Origin: Methylococcus capsulatus str. Texas = ATCC 19069
Lineage (GTDB): Bacteria > Pseudomonadota > Gammaproteobacteria > Methylococcales > Methylococcaceae
Assembly (NCBI RefSeq): GCF_000424685.1
Contig: NZ_AUKJ01000008.1
Span: forward strand, 1-49,459
Direction: 5' to 3'
Length of the DNA: 49,459 bases
Shown here: piece by piece, positions 16,705 through 25,160 of the stretch
Layout: every line of letters starts with the position of its first letter
Numbering within the stretch: position 1 is the first letter of the stretch
The notes under the pieces: generated by a model
The model's database searches: none
What the model saw: the letters and a program-made list of their open reading frames with translations, nothing else
Told to the model about the DNA's origin: nothing
Program-made: the position numbers and the translations under genes

Positions 16705-16869
16705 ATGACCGTGGAGCAACTGATACGGGCGCTGCTCGAAATGCCGAGAGACGCCGTCGTTCTCTACGAAGGAGATGCCGGCTATGCGCGGGTGGGAGGG
16801 ATCGATCTTCAGCGGAATGGAAACGGCGTTCCGGACGAAGTGATCCTGTCCCCCGATATGAGCGAGTGA
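16705..16869 (+). CDS. Putative 54-residue small protein
   Basis: This short open frame starts MTVEQLIRALLEMPRDAVVLY and ends DEVILSPDMSE. It begins 16 bases after the previous stop, with a possible amphipathic helix then beta-strand pattern. Its composition and codon use look like its neighbours. The LLEMPRDAVVLYEGD stretch resembles short nif-cluster proteins with a strand-turn-strand layout, but I cannot name a family. Confidence 0.55.
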   Translation: MTVEQLIRALLEMPRDAVVLYEGDAGYARVGGIDLQRNGNGVPDEVILSPDMSE

Positions 16870-17029
16870 TCGCATCCCGGCGGAAAGTCTCCTCGAACCT
16901 TGGCACGCCCGTCCAATCATGGTTTCATTGCCCCCGTTTGGTGCATGCGGTCTCCCGGAAGGGTGAGAATCCGGCGGAGATGGCTTCCGGTCGGCGCGGA
17001 CCGCGCCACGATACACAGACGGGGGAGTG

Positions 17030-18325
17030 ATGGGGCAAGGTCCGAAATTCTTCGGTTTCAGCTTGTTGGGATGTCTGCTGGTGGCGCGGCCGCTCGAGGC
17101 GGCGGAGCTCGATGCAGCGGATACCGCTTGGATTCTCACATCGACCGGCTTCGCCTGGTTCATGACGGTGCCGGGGTTGGCCTTGCTTTACGCCGGCCTG
17201 GTCCGCACCAAGAACGTACTCTCTGTCCTGGCCCAGTGTTTTGCCGTCGCCGCCCTGGTGTCTCTGGTCTGGATGGGCGCCGGCTACAGCCTCGCCCTGG
17301 GTGGGGGGGAGTCCTCGTCGCCATGGCTCGGCGGCACGTCCAGGCTGTTCCTGCACGGTCTGACGGCCGACTCGGCGGTCGGGCCCGTTTCGGAAGCGGC
17401 GTACTGCATCTACCATCTCGGCTTCGCCGTACTGGCGCCGACGGTCATGGTCGGTGGCTTCGCCGAGAGGATGAAGTTCTCGGCCATGCTTTGGTTCACC
17501 ACCCTGTGGATGCTGCTGGTCTATGCGCCGGTCTGCCACTGGCTGTGGGGCGGCGGCTGGCTGGCCCGTCTCGGTGCGGCGGACTTCGGCGGCGGGGTGG
17601 TGGTCCATGCGACCGCCGGCGTCTCGGCGCTCACGGCCGCCTGGCTGGTGGGGCCGCGGCGTGGGTTTCCGGATGCGCTCATGCCGCCCCACAATCTGAC
17701 CCTGACGGCGGCCGGCGCCGGGATGCTGTGGATCGGCTGGCACGGCTTCAGCGCCGGCAGCGCCTTGATCACCAACGGTGCGGCGGCACTCTCGATGTTG
17801 AACACCCACTTGGCCGCTTCCGCCGGCGCGATGGTCTGGATGGTGGCCGAGTGGTGGCGCTTCGGTCGCCCCACGTTGCTCGGACTGGTGACCGGCATGA
17901 TCGCCGGCCTGGTCGCGCTGTCGCCCGCGGCAGGTTACCTCGGGCCGCAGGGTGCCGTCATCGTCGGTGGCGCGGGCGGGCTGGCCTGTTTCTTCGCGAT
18001 CCCCTGGATCCGGCGCAGGCTGGAAATCGACGATGCCATGGACGTGTTCCCGGTGCATGCGGCCGGCGCCCTGCTGGGCGTGCTCCTCACCCCCTTGGTC
18101 GCCGGCGGGGCTTGGGGCGGTTCGGGATTTCCGGGTGATTTGGGGGTGGGGCAGCGGATCGGCGTTCAGCTCGTCGCGATCGCTGCCGCCGGAGTTTGGA
18201 GCGGAACCGTCAGCTATTTCATACTCAAAGGTCTGAACCGTTGGCCGGGACTGCGCGTCGGCCCCGACGAGGAGACCGAAGGACTGGACTTGAGTTCGCA
18301 CAACGGCAAGGGCTATTACTTCTGA
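17030..18325 (+). CDS. Ammonium transporter, Amt/MEP family
   Basis: This inner-membrane ammonium channel has 431 residues and roughly eleven membrane segments after an N-terminal signal-like segment. The twin histidines that conduct substrate are present at H170 (VYAPVCHW) and H343 (DVFPVHAAGALLG). The AERMKFSAMLWF signature also fits the family. The ATG at 17030 lies directly after GGGGGAGTG. No glnK accompanies it, which is unusual for amtB. Its place at the end of the nif-linked run suggests recapture of leaked ammonium, or sensing. The 160-base gap before it shows no complete sigma-54 promoter. Confidence 0.93.
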   Translation: MGQGPKFFGFSLLGCLLVARPLEAAELDAADTAWILTSTGFAWFMTVPGLALLYAGLVRTKNVLSVLAQCFAVAALVSLVWMGAGYSLALGGGESSSPWLGGTSRLFLHGLTADSAVGPVSEAAYCIYHLGFAVLAPTVMVGGFAERMKFSAMLWFTTLWMLLVYAPVCHWLWGGGWLARLGAADFGGGVVVHATAGVSALTAAWLVGPRRGFPDALMPPHNLTLTAAGAGMLWIGWHGFSAGSALITNGAAALSMLNTHLAASAGAMVWMVAEWWRFGRPTLLGLVTGMIAGLVALSPAAGYLGPQGAVIVGGAGGLACFFAIPWIRRRLEIDDAMDVFPVHAAGALLGVLLTPLVAGGAWGGSGFPGDLGVGQRIGVQLVAIAAAGVWSGTVSYFILKGLNRWPGLRVGPDEETEGLDLSSHNGKGYYF

Positions 18326-18464
18326 GGCGGCGGTTCGCTCCGGGATGAACGGCGCGGCCTTCAGCGTTGGTCATTGGGCGGCGGTCAACGGAAAAAACGG
18401 GTATTTCGCCTGATTCAGCCGAGCCCCCGGATCGGGAGAGTCCAGCGGATGCCCTTTTTTCCGG

Positions 18465-20087
18465 TCAGGCCCGCTCGACCGACGGTAGCAACGGCAGCCC
18501 CAGTTCCTGGAGAAACCCGTTGTGCCGCTGAGTGGCCGTCTCGATCTTCCGGTCCAGCGCCACAAGCTCGGCATGCACCGCCGCCAGGTCGATTTCCTCC
18601 TCGGCTTGCGCCGTGCTCACGTAGCGCGAGATGTTCAGGTTGTAGCCGTTGGCCTCGATCTCCTCCATCGTCACGCGGCGGGCGTAGCGCGCTTCCTCCT
18701 TGCGGAACTGGTAGGTGTCGATGATCTTTTCGATGTGCCCCGGCAGCAGCTTGTTCTGGCGCTTGCCTTTCTCGAAATGCTCGGCGGCATTGATGAACAG
18801 CACGTCATCCGGCTTCTTGCACTTCTTCAGCACCAGGATGCACACCGGGATGCCGGTGGAAAAGAACAGATTGGCGGGCAGGCCGATCACCGTGTCGATA
18901 TTGCCGTCCTTCAGCAGTTTGGTGCGGATGCGCTCCTCCGCGCCGCCACGGAACAGCACGCCGTGGGGCAGGATGATGGCCATCACGCCGTCCTGCTTCA
19001 GGTAGTGGAAGCCATGCAACAAGAAAGCGAAGTCGGCGGCGGATTTGGGTGCCAAGCCGTAGCTCTTGAAGCGCATATCCTCACCCAGCGCCGCGCTCGG
19101 CTCCCAGCGGTAACTGAATGGCGGATTCGCCACCACCGCGTCGAACTTGGGGCTCTTGGCCGGGTTGGTCTCGCGCAGCCAGTCCCATTCGTTGAGCAGC
19201 GTATCGCCGTGATAGATCTCGAACTCGCTATCCTTCACCCCGTGCAGCAGCATGTTCATGCGCGCCAGGTTGTAGGTGGTGATGTTCTTCTCCTGCCCGA
19301 CGATCTTGCCGATGCCGCGCGGCCCCATGCGGTGGCGCACGTTCAAGAGCAGCGAGCCGGAACCGCAGGCAAAATCGAACACGCTCGCCAGATGCGGCTT
19401 GATGCCGGTGGCGGGTTCCTGGCTGTCCAGCGTGACGATGCCGGAGAGGATGCTGGAAATCTGCTGCGGCGTGTAGAACTCGCCCGCCTTCTTGCCGCTG
19501 CCTGCGGCGAACTGGCCAATCAGGTATTCATAGGCATCGCCCAGCGTGTCGCGGTCGGTGGAAAACTTCTCCAGCCCCTCGGCAATCGCCTTGATGATGG
19601 TGCAGAGCTTGGCATTGCGCGCCTCGTAATTCTTGCCCAGCTTATCCGAATTCAGGTTGATCTCGGAGAACAGCCCGCCGAAGGTGCTGGAGAAGGACTC
19701 GTTCTCGATGTAATCGAAACCGTTTTGCAGCGTGTGCAGCAGCTCCTTGTCCTGCGTGCGCGCCATCTCCGCGATGCTGCCCCAGAGGTATTCGGGCTGG
19801 ATCACGTAGTGCGTCTTGCGGCGCATCTGTTTTTCAAACTCGGCGGTGTCTTTCGGATTCGCGGCATACCACACCGCCAGCGGCGCGCGGCGGTCGGTGG
19901 CCGTAAGCTTCGGGTAATCCGTCCCCAGCTCCTTTTTCGCCGCCGCCTCGTAGTTGTCCGAGAGGTAGCGCAGGAACAAAAAGGAAAGCATGTAATCGCG
20001 GAAGTCGTCCGCGTTCATCGCCCCGCGCAATTGGTCGGCAATGCCCCACAGGGTGTTGCCCAGTTGTTTCTGTTCTTGTTCGGTCAT
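18465..20087 (-). CDS. hsdM: Type I restriction-modification DNA methylase HsdM
   Basis: This is the SAM-dependent adenine N6-methyltransferase subunit of a type I system. The 540-residue protein has an N-terminal HsdM helical domain, SAM motif DFACGSG at 238-244 and catalytic NPPF at 321-324. It is the last gene of the defence operon, an unusual place for hsdM, and its ATG overlaps the PrrC-like gene stop by four bases (ATGA). With HsdS it would modify host DNA; with HsdR it restricts foreign DNA. Confidence 0.95.
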   Translation of the reverse strand: MTEQEQKQLGNTLWGIADQLRGAMNADDFRDYMLSFLFLRYLSDNYEAAAKKELGTDYPKLTATDRRAPLAVWYAANPKDTAEFEKQMRRKTHYVIQPEYLWGSIAEMARTQDKELLHTLQNGFDYIENESFSSTFGGLFSEINLNSDKLGKNYEARNAKLCTIIKAIAEGLEKFSTDRDTLGDAYEYLIGQFAAGSGKKAGEFYTPQQISSILSGIVTLDSQEPATGIKPHLASVFDFACGSGSLLLNVRHRMGPRGIGKIVGQEKNITTYNLARMNMLLHGVKDSEFEIYHGDTLLNEWDWLRETNPAKSPKFDAVVANPPFSYRWEPSAALGEDMRFKSYGLAPKSAADFAFLLHGFHYLKQDGVMAIILPHGVLFRGGAEERIRTKLLKDGNIDTVIGLPANLFFSTGIPVCILVLKKCKKPDDVLFINAAEHFEKGKRQNKLLPGHIEKIIDTYQFRKEEARYARRVTMEEIEANGYNLNISRYVSTAQAEEEIDLAAVHAELVALDRKIETATQRHNGFLQELGLPLLPSVERA

Positions 20088-21214
20088 GGTGCGGCTTCCT
20101 CCGGTACATCGGGAAATAGTTCGGGATTGAATGGGTAGCGGCCAAGGAAATCGTTGAGGATTTTCTTGAAGTAGGCCTTGTTCTCTTCCAGCATCTCCTG
20201 CGGCTCATAGAGTGAATAATTGCCGTGGCTCAGAATGTTGATCAGCCGGGCATGGAGGATGCCATCCGGGTCGTCGTCATCCTGCTTAATGCAGGCCGAA
20301 AAGTTGGGGAAGCCGTGAAAGCTCGCCGACTTTTCCAACAGGCTGCGCAGCATGTTGAAGTGATAGGTGTAGAGCCGTCCGGATTTCGCCGCCTGATACA
20401 GCTCCGTGAGCATGGCGACATGATGGAAAAACGGCGTGGCGTTGGTATAGCGCAGCCGGTAGCCCGTGGCGTTGCGCGGCTGCGACAGGAAATAGGACGC
20501 CGTCTTCTTGGACTTGCGCGCATCCAGCTCGTTGTGCATCACGTTGAAGAACAGCGCGTGGTGCGAGGAAATCACCGCACGGATCGGGCTTTCCTTGGCC
20601 TTGAGCAGTTGCGCCAGATCGCTGGCCACGGCGATGGCGTTGTTATCGTCCAGCGAAGAGATGGGGTCGTCGATATAGAGGTACTTGACCCAGCTATACG
20701 CCTGCGCGCCATCCAAGACCAACTGCACGATGGCGAGAAAGAAACACCAGATGAAGATATTCTCCTCGCCACGCGACACCTTGATGTCATCCACGGTCAC
20801 CGTCTTGGCCTGCTCGCCCTCGCCGGTGGTGATCTCGCGCGAGAAGCTGACTTCCCACTCAGTGGTGTCGATCCTGAAATCGAAATCGGCATAGCGGCTG
20901 AGCAGCGGGCGGATGCGGGTATCCATCTCCAGCTGGTCCAGCCCGGCGAAGAAGCGCGAATCCTTGTTGATCTTCAGCACCCGCTCGCGGTCATTGTTGA
21001 GATCGTTGTCCCAATAGAACAGATCCTCGGTAAAGGCGTTGAAGTAGAGCGTATCCCGCGCGTCGCCCTGCTTGCCGATGTCCTTGAAGGCCATGGACAG
21101 GCGCGTCTTGCCGGTGCCGTTGTAGGCATAGAGCAGGATGAACTTCTTGCTATTCAGCTCGCCGCGCAGATGCGCGGCCAGGCCATTCAGATTGGCAAAG
21201 GTTTGATCGGTCAT
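20084..21214 (-). CDS. PrrC-like AAA ATPase, candidate RM-associated anticodon nuclease
   Basis: This 376-residue protein is close in length to E. coli PrrC (396). The N-terminal ABC-type ATPase half has Walker A YNGTGKT at 31-37, a signature-like SRGEEN at 148 and Walker B YLYIDDPISSLDD at 178-190, as in PrrC/RloC. The C-terminal half contains R290 and E294 (MLRSLLEK) and H330 (NILSHGNY). The R-x3-E … H arrangement parallels the PrrC catalytic triad R320, E324, H356. PrrC cuts tRNA-Lys when a phage inhibits the companion type I enzyme, and is encoded between hsd genes. The ATG at 21214 overlaps the helicase stop by one base. The nuclease activity is inference. Confidence 0.75.
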   Translation of the reverse strand: MTDQTFANLNGLAAHLRGELNSKKFILLYAYNGTGKTRLSMAFKDIGKQGDARDTLYFNAFTEDLFYWDNDLNNDRERVLKINKDSRFFAGLDQLEMDTRIRPLLSRYADFDFRIDTTEWEVSFSREITTGEGEQAKTVTVDDIKVSRGEENIFIWCFFLAIVQLVLDGAQAYSWVKYLYIDDPISSLDDNNAIAVASDLAQLLKAKESPIRAVISSHHALFFNVMHNELDARKSKKTASYFLSQPRNATGYRLRYTNATPFFHHVAMLTELYQAAKSGRLYTYHFNMLRSLLEKSASFHGFPNFSACIKQDDDDPDGILHARLINILSHGNYSLYEPQEMLEENKAYFKKILNDFLGRYPFNPELFPDVPEEAAP

Positions 21215-24200
21215 CAGTCCACTGCTCCATCCATGATTTGCCAGGCCCTGCGATAGGTGCTGCCGACCGCCCCCAATGCCTGGTTCCAGTCCTGTTCCGT
21301 CAATGCGGCAAGACGCTGACGAACCGTCGGCAGAGATTCGTTCGAACGCAGAGCCATCACGCTCGCCAGCGGTGTCGCCGCCCGGCGCGGCACCCCGAGC
21401 AGGCGCAGGGCGATGGCCTCGTCCGTGGCTACCCCATAGAACACCTGCGACGGAAGATTGGCTAACTGTGTGCGCTCGTCGTCTGAAAGGCTGGATGCCG
21501 TGATCGCCAGCAGCGCATTCAGGCCCCAGGAAGAAGTCTGCGCCAGCTTGCCGAAGAGGTTTTGCCCGCACTTCGTAAGCGCCGCCACCTCGTCTTCACC
21601 CTCTTTGCGGAAATGCCGCGTGGCGATGGTGGTGATCTCCTCGCCATTCACCCAGTCCTTGAGGATGAGCGCAAGCTTGTCCCCGTCTGGCGCTTGGCCA
21701 CCGAGGACGCTCTTCAAGTTCTCACGCAACTCGGGAACCCGCAGCAGCACGCCCATCATGTCCTGCAAGGTACGGTCGCCATCGCGGAACAGGCGCTCCC
21801 TGTCCCACGAATCCGGCCCGATGTTCCCTCGATTCGCCATCACCGTGCGGATGCTCTGCAACGAAAAGCCGGTGCTGTCCACCAGCTTCAAGGGCTGTTG
21901 CGGGCTGGAGATGTAATCGACATAGCCCCGCACCCCGTCGAGCAGACGGCGGGCGAGCTGGCTGGCGGTAGCGCGCAACTTCTCGAAGCCCAGCGTGCCG
22001 CGCAGCACCTGCTCGATCTGGTCGGCAAAGTTGGCCGGCGCGCCCATTTGCCGATAGGTGTGGACGAGGTACTGCAAGAAGCTCGACCACTCTGGATGGT
22101 TGTAAACGATTTTGCCAAGGTCACCCAGCTCACCAGACGCAGCTTGCGCCAGCTGAATCAGCGCGGAATTCAAGTCCCCGGTGTTGCTGTTGATGAATTC
22201 CCTGCGTTTGGCGACCTCCTCCTGATCCCTGGCCACCAGGGCCACCACGCCCAGCTGGCCTTGGGACACACGCCCGGCGCGGCCCGCGATGTTCCAGAAA
22301 TCCTCCGGCGGCATGGTTTGCCCGTAGGGGTACTGCGTGGCCGCCATCACCACCCCGCTGACGGGGAAGTTCACACCCTGGGCGATGGTCGTGGTGGCGG
22401 CCAGCACATCGAGCTGCCCCTTCTCGAACAGCCACTCCATCAACATGCGGATCTCTTCCGGCAAACCGCCATGGTGCACGCCGATGCGATGCGCGAGCAG
22501 ATCCACCAGCGGAAATTGCGCCCCCAGCTCGGCCTTCACATAGTCCTGCACAAAGCGCACATCGCCGGACACGGCCTCGGCTTGCCCGGACTTGAGCCGC
22601 TCGGCCAGCTTCCAAACATAGTCCGGGCGGCTGTGCATGGCGATGACCGGCCCGCGCGCCTTGAGCTTGCGCGCCGCGATGGCGGCCAGCGTCCCCACAT
22701 CCTGCGCTTCCGAAAGCGACCCGGCCAGCGACTCGTCCTTGCCCAGCGAAAAGGCTTCGTCCAGCACGATGCTGGGGCGCGTGGTGTGCACCGTCTCGAA
22801 ATCCAGCCGGTAATCCCGGGCGCGGCCTTTCTTCTGACCATCATCTACCGGGCTGACGATGCCGATGGCCCGATCATTGGGCTGCCAGTCCACCCCCAGG
22901 CTGATGTCCTCCGCGTTCTGACCACCGAGCCAGCGTGCCACCTCGCGCGCGTTCTGGATGAAGGGTGTGAGCAGCAGGAACTGCGCATCGCGGCACTCCT
23001 GGTTGATGGTCGCCAGCAGCAACTCCAGGCGCAGGCCGCGCTCCTTGTCCTGGATGGTGTGCGCCTCATCCACCACCACCAGGGTCAGCGGTCGGTCGAT
23101 CTTTTCCTCCCAGCCCTGGCGCAACATCAGGTCGAACTTCTCGGGCGTGGCCACGAGGATGCGGAAGCGCGCCTCGTCGCGCGACTCCGTCAGCACGCCC
23201 GCTTCGATGCCGTCGATCTCCATGGCCGGGCTCACTCGCTCCACCACCAGCCCCAGCGGCTGGAAATCACGGCGCAACTGCCGCGTCACCTGATTGACCA
23301 GCGCCCGGCTGGGCGCGAGATACGCCACCCAGCCCTTGCGGTCCTCGAACTGGTTCAGCGCCTGCAACATGCGGAACTGAGCGATGAGCGTCTTGCCGCT
23401 GGAAGTCGGCAAGCTCACCACCACGGCCTGACGGCTGGAACCCAGTAAGCCCCGCTCGGCCAGGGTGCGGCGCTGTGGCGGCAACACGTCGAACAGGGCA
23501 CGGTCGCCGCGTCCGCGCCCGACCAGCTCGCGCACGAATTGGGTCACGCGCGAATTCACCTTGCGCGTCACCGTCCACAGGGCGTTGTCCACCATCTGCG
23601 ATGCGGCGCGGGCCAGCAAGCGCGCGAACGGCCCCAGTTCGATGAGCTGCGCCGCCTCGCAGGCATCGATGGCCCGGTCGAAGTGGCTGTCCAGCAAGGG
23701 CTGCATCTGGAAACTGCCATCCACTTTGCCGTCGGTGATGTAGTGAGCCAGCACATCGGCCGCCTTCGCCAGATGGTAGATGGCGATCAGCTCCAGCGCG
23801 CTGCGCTTGGCCTCCAGCGGCGTGAAGGTGTGCAGATAATCCCGCTCGAATTCCTCCTGCGCGCTGCGCAGCGCCGCCACATGCTCCAGCACCGCATCTC
23901 GGTCGCCCCAGCCCTTCTTGCGCACCAGCCTGAGCCAAACCTCGGTGATGGTGGCCCGGCAACGTTCGCCCCAGTTGCGCGCAGAAAGCGGTAAGGCGGG
24001 CCATTTCCCCGCCTCGTCCAGCGTGCGCAGCCAGCGCGCCGCGTCCGCACCGCGATCGCCCAGCACGGCCAGCACCGAGGCGCGCAGCAGATGCGTGCCC
24101 GCTGCCATGGGCTCGGCGGGCAGGGGCAACACGCGCAGCAGCCGGAAGGCCTCCGTTGCCGCCTGGCGCGACAGCTCCAGCCGCTCGGGATCATCGGCCA

Positions 24201-24378
24201 GGCGGTCCACCTTCAGGTCGAGCACGGCGATTTCCAGCGCGGCGGCCGTCTCGCGCAGCGGCGCCTCATCGAAGGCGGGCACCTCGCGGCCCATCTCCCG
24301 ATAAAACTGCACGCGATCGGCCTCGCGCAGCGCCATGCGGCGGCGGTCCGCCATCGCATCGAGCAGCCAGTGGGTCAT
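21214..24378 (-). CDS. HamB-like superfamily 2 helicase (Hachiman/AbpB type)
   Basis: This 1054-residue protein has about 310 residues of helical N-terminal region followed by an SF2 helicase core: Walker A LPTSSGKT ending at 330, DEAH at 437-440, and a C-terminal RecA domain with the Ski2/HrQ-like NIAGRAGR motif. In Hachiman (HamAB) and AbpAB systems such a helicase guards DNA and releases the DUF1837 nuclease when it meets aberrant ends. Here the nuclease gene is directly upstream with a four-base overlap. The family assignment rests on the pair rather than on unique motifs. Codon use matches its neighbours. Confidence 0.78.
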   Translation of the reverse strand: MTHWLLDAMADRRRMALREADRVQFYREMGREVPAFDEAPLRETAAALEIAVLDLKVDRLADDPERLELSRQAATEAFRLLRVLPLPAEPMAAGTHLLRASVLAVLGDRGADAARWLRTLDEAGKWPALPLSARNWGERCRATITEVWLRLVRKKGWGDRDAVLEHVAALRSAQEEFERDYLHTFTPLEAKRSALELIAIYHLAKAADVLAHYITDGKVDGSFQMQPLLDSHFDRAIDACEAAQLIELGPFARLLARAASQMVDNALWTVTRKVNSRVTQFVRELVGRGRGDRALFDVLPPQRRTLAERGLLGSSRQAVVVSLPTSSGKTLIAQFRMLQALNQFEDRKGWVAYLAPSRALVNQVTRQLRRDFQPLGLVVERVSPAMEIDGIEAGVLTESRDEARFRILVATPEKFDLMLRQGWEEKIDRPLTLVVVDEAHTIQDKERGLRLELLLATINQECRDAQFLLLTPFIQNAREVARWLGGQNAEDISLGVDWQPNDRAIGIVSPVDDGQKKGRARDYRLDFETVHTTRPSIVLDEAFSLGKDESLAGSLSEAQDVGTLAAIAARKLKARGPVIAMHSRPDYVWKLAERLKSGQAEAVSGDVRFVQDYVKAELGAQFPLVDLLAHRIGVHHGGLPEEIRMLMEWLFEKGQLDVLAATTTIAQGVNFPVSGVVMAATQYPYGQTMPPEDFWNIAGRAGRVSQGQLGVVALVARDQEEVAKRREFINSNTGDLNSALIQLAQAASGELGDLGKIVYNHPEWSSFLQYLVHTYRQMGAPANFADQIEQVLRGTLGFEKLRATASQLARRLLDGVRGYVDYISSPQQPLKLVDSTGFSLQSIRTVMANRGNIGPDSWDRERLFRDGDRTLQDMMGVLLRVPELRENLKSVLGGQAPDGDKLALILKDWVNGEEITTIATRHFRKEGEDEVAALTKCGQNLFGKLAQTSSWGLNALLAITASSLSDDERTQLANLPSQVFYGVATDEAIALRLLGVPRRAATPLASVMALRSNESLPTVRQRLAALTEQDWNQALGAVGSTYRRAWQIMDGAVD

Positions 24379-25160
24379 GCCGCACCTCCCTGAGCAATGG
24401 CCTGCGGCAGTTGCGCGATGGGCCAGGGCAAATAGAGGGCGATGAGGCGGCAGCGCGTCGGCGCTTGCAGGCTGCCCGCCAGTTGGCGGCCCCGCGCCTG
24501 CAAATCGGACTCTTGCGCCGTCTGGTCGCGCACCAGAATTCCGAACAGCGCCAGATCGCGCAGCCCGGAATTGAAGTAGCGGGTGCACGCCGCATTGAAG
24601 GCAAGCTCGTGCGCCGTATTCTTCACGCGCGGCAACAGCCACTTGAGTAGTTGGCAGATCGTGCCGAGGTTAGTTGCAAGCGTATCGAGCTGGTGGGGCA
24701 TGCCGCTTCTGCCGCTCATCACTTGCGGCGGCGATTTCGCCTCGGACGAGCACTTGACCTCGCCCAGCGCCAGCCGGTGGGAACCGCCTTCGCGCTGAAA
24801 GCCCACAATGTCCGCGCCAGGCAACGAAGCGAAGGGGTTGCGCTTGTCGCGCTCGGTGTTCCAGGGCAGCACCACATCGTGGTGCGTCTCCAGCATTGCC
24901 TCGGCCAGCGCCTCGCCCGCCGCCCAGTCGCGCATCTCCGGCACCTCGGCGGCCAGCACCTCTTGCAGCGCCGCCTGCCCCATGCCGGTGAGGCTCAGCC
25001 CATGCAGATGCTCACTCAACGCCTTGCCGCCCTCGGCATCGTTCAGCCGCGCAGCCACCGGCCCTTGCAGAAATTCTCCCAGCGCAGGGCCATCCTGCGC
25101 GCACTCGCCCTGCCAGGTGACGCAGCCTTCAGTCGCTTGGTAGGCGGTTTGCCAGCTCAT
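24375..25160 (-). CDS. HamA-like DUF1837 nuclease (Hachiman/AbpA type)
   Basis: This 261-residue protein has a C-terminal PD-(D/E)XK-like core: D117 in LPGADIVGF and E134-V-K136 in ALGEVKCSS, followed by PPQVMSG and the QLDTLATNL helix. This block is the DUF1837/HamA C-terminal signature as I recall it. The HamA effector is a non-specific DNase normally held by the HamB helicase. Four-base overlaps with hsdS upstream and the helicase downstream make it part of the type I RM transcript. A general restriction-associated nuclease is the main alternative. Confidence 0.75.
   Translation of the reverse strand: MSWQTAYQATEGCVTWQGECAQDGPALGEFLQGPVAARLNDAEGGKALSEHLHGLSLTGMGQAALQEVLAAEVPEMRDWAAGEALAEAMLETHHDVVLPWNTERDKRNPFASLPGADIVGFQREGGSHRLALGEVKCSSEAKSPPQVMSGRSGMPHQLDTLATNLGTICQLLKWLLPRVKNTAHELAFNAACTRYFNSGLRDLALFGILVRDQTAQESDLQARGRQLAGSLQAPTRCRLIALYLPWPIAQLPQAIAQGGAA

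Noticed and set aside
16901-16916. TGGCACG resembling a sigma-54 -24 element before the ammonium channel gene
   Set aside because: The -12 GC is missing at the required spacing (TCCA instead of TTGC), so it is only half a promoter.
18326-18464. Bidirectional terminator between amt and hsdM
   Set aside because: Only a weak CCCG/CGGG hairpin and T/A runs are seen; pairing is too poor to call.
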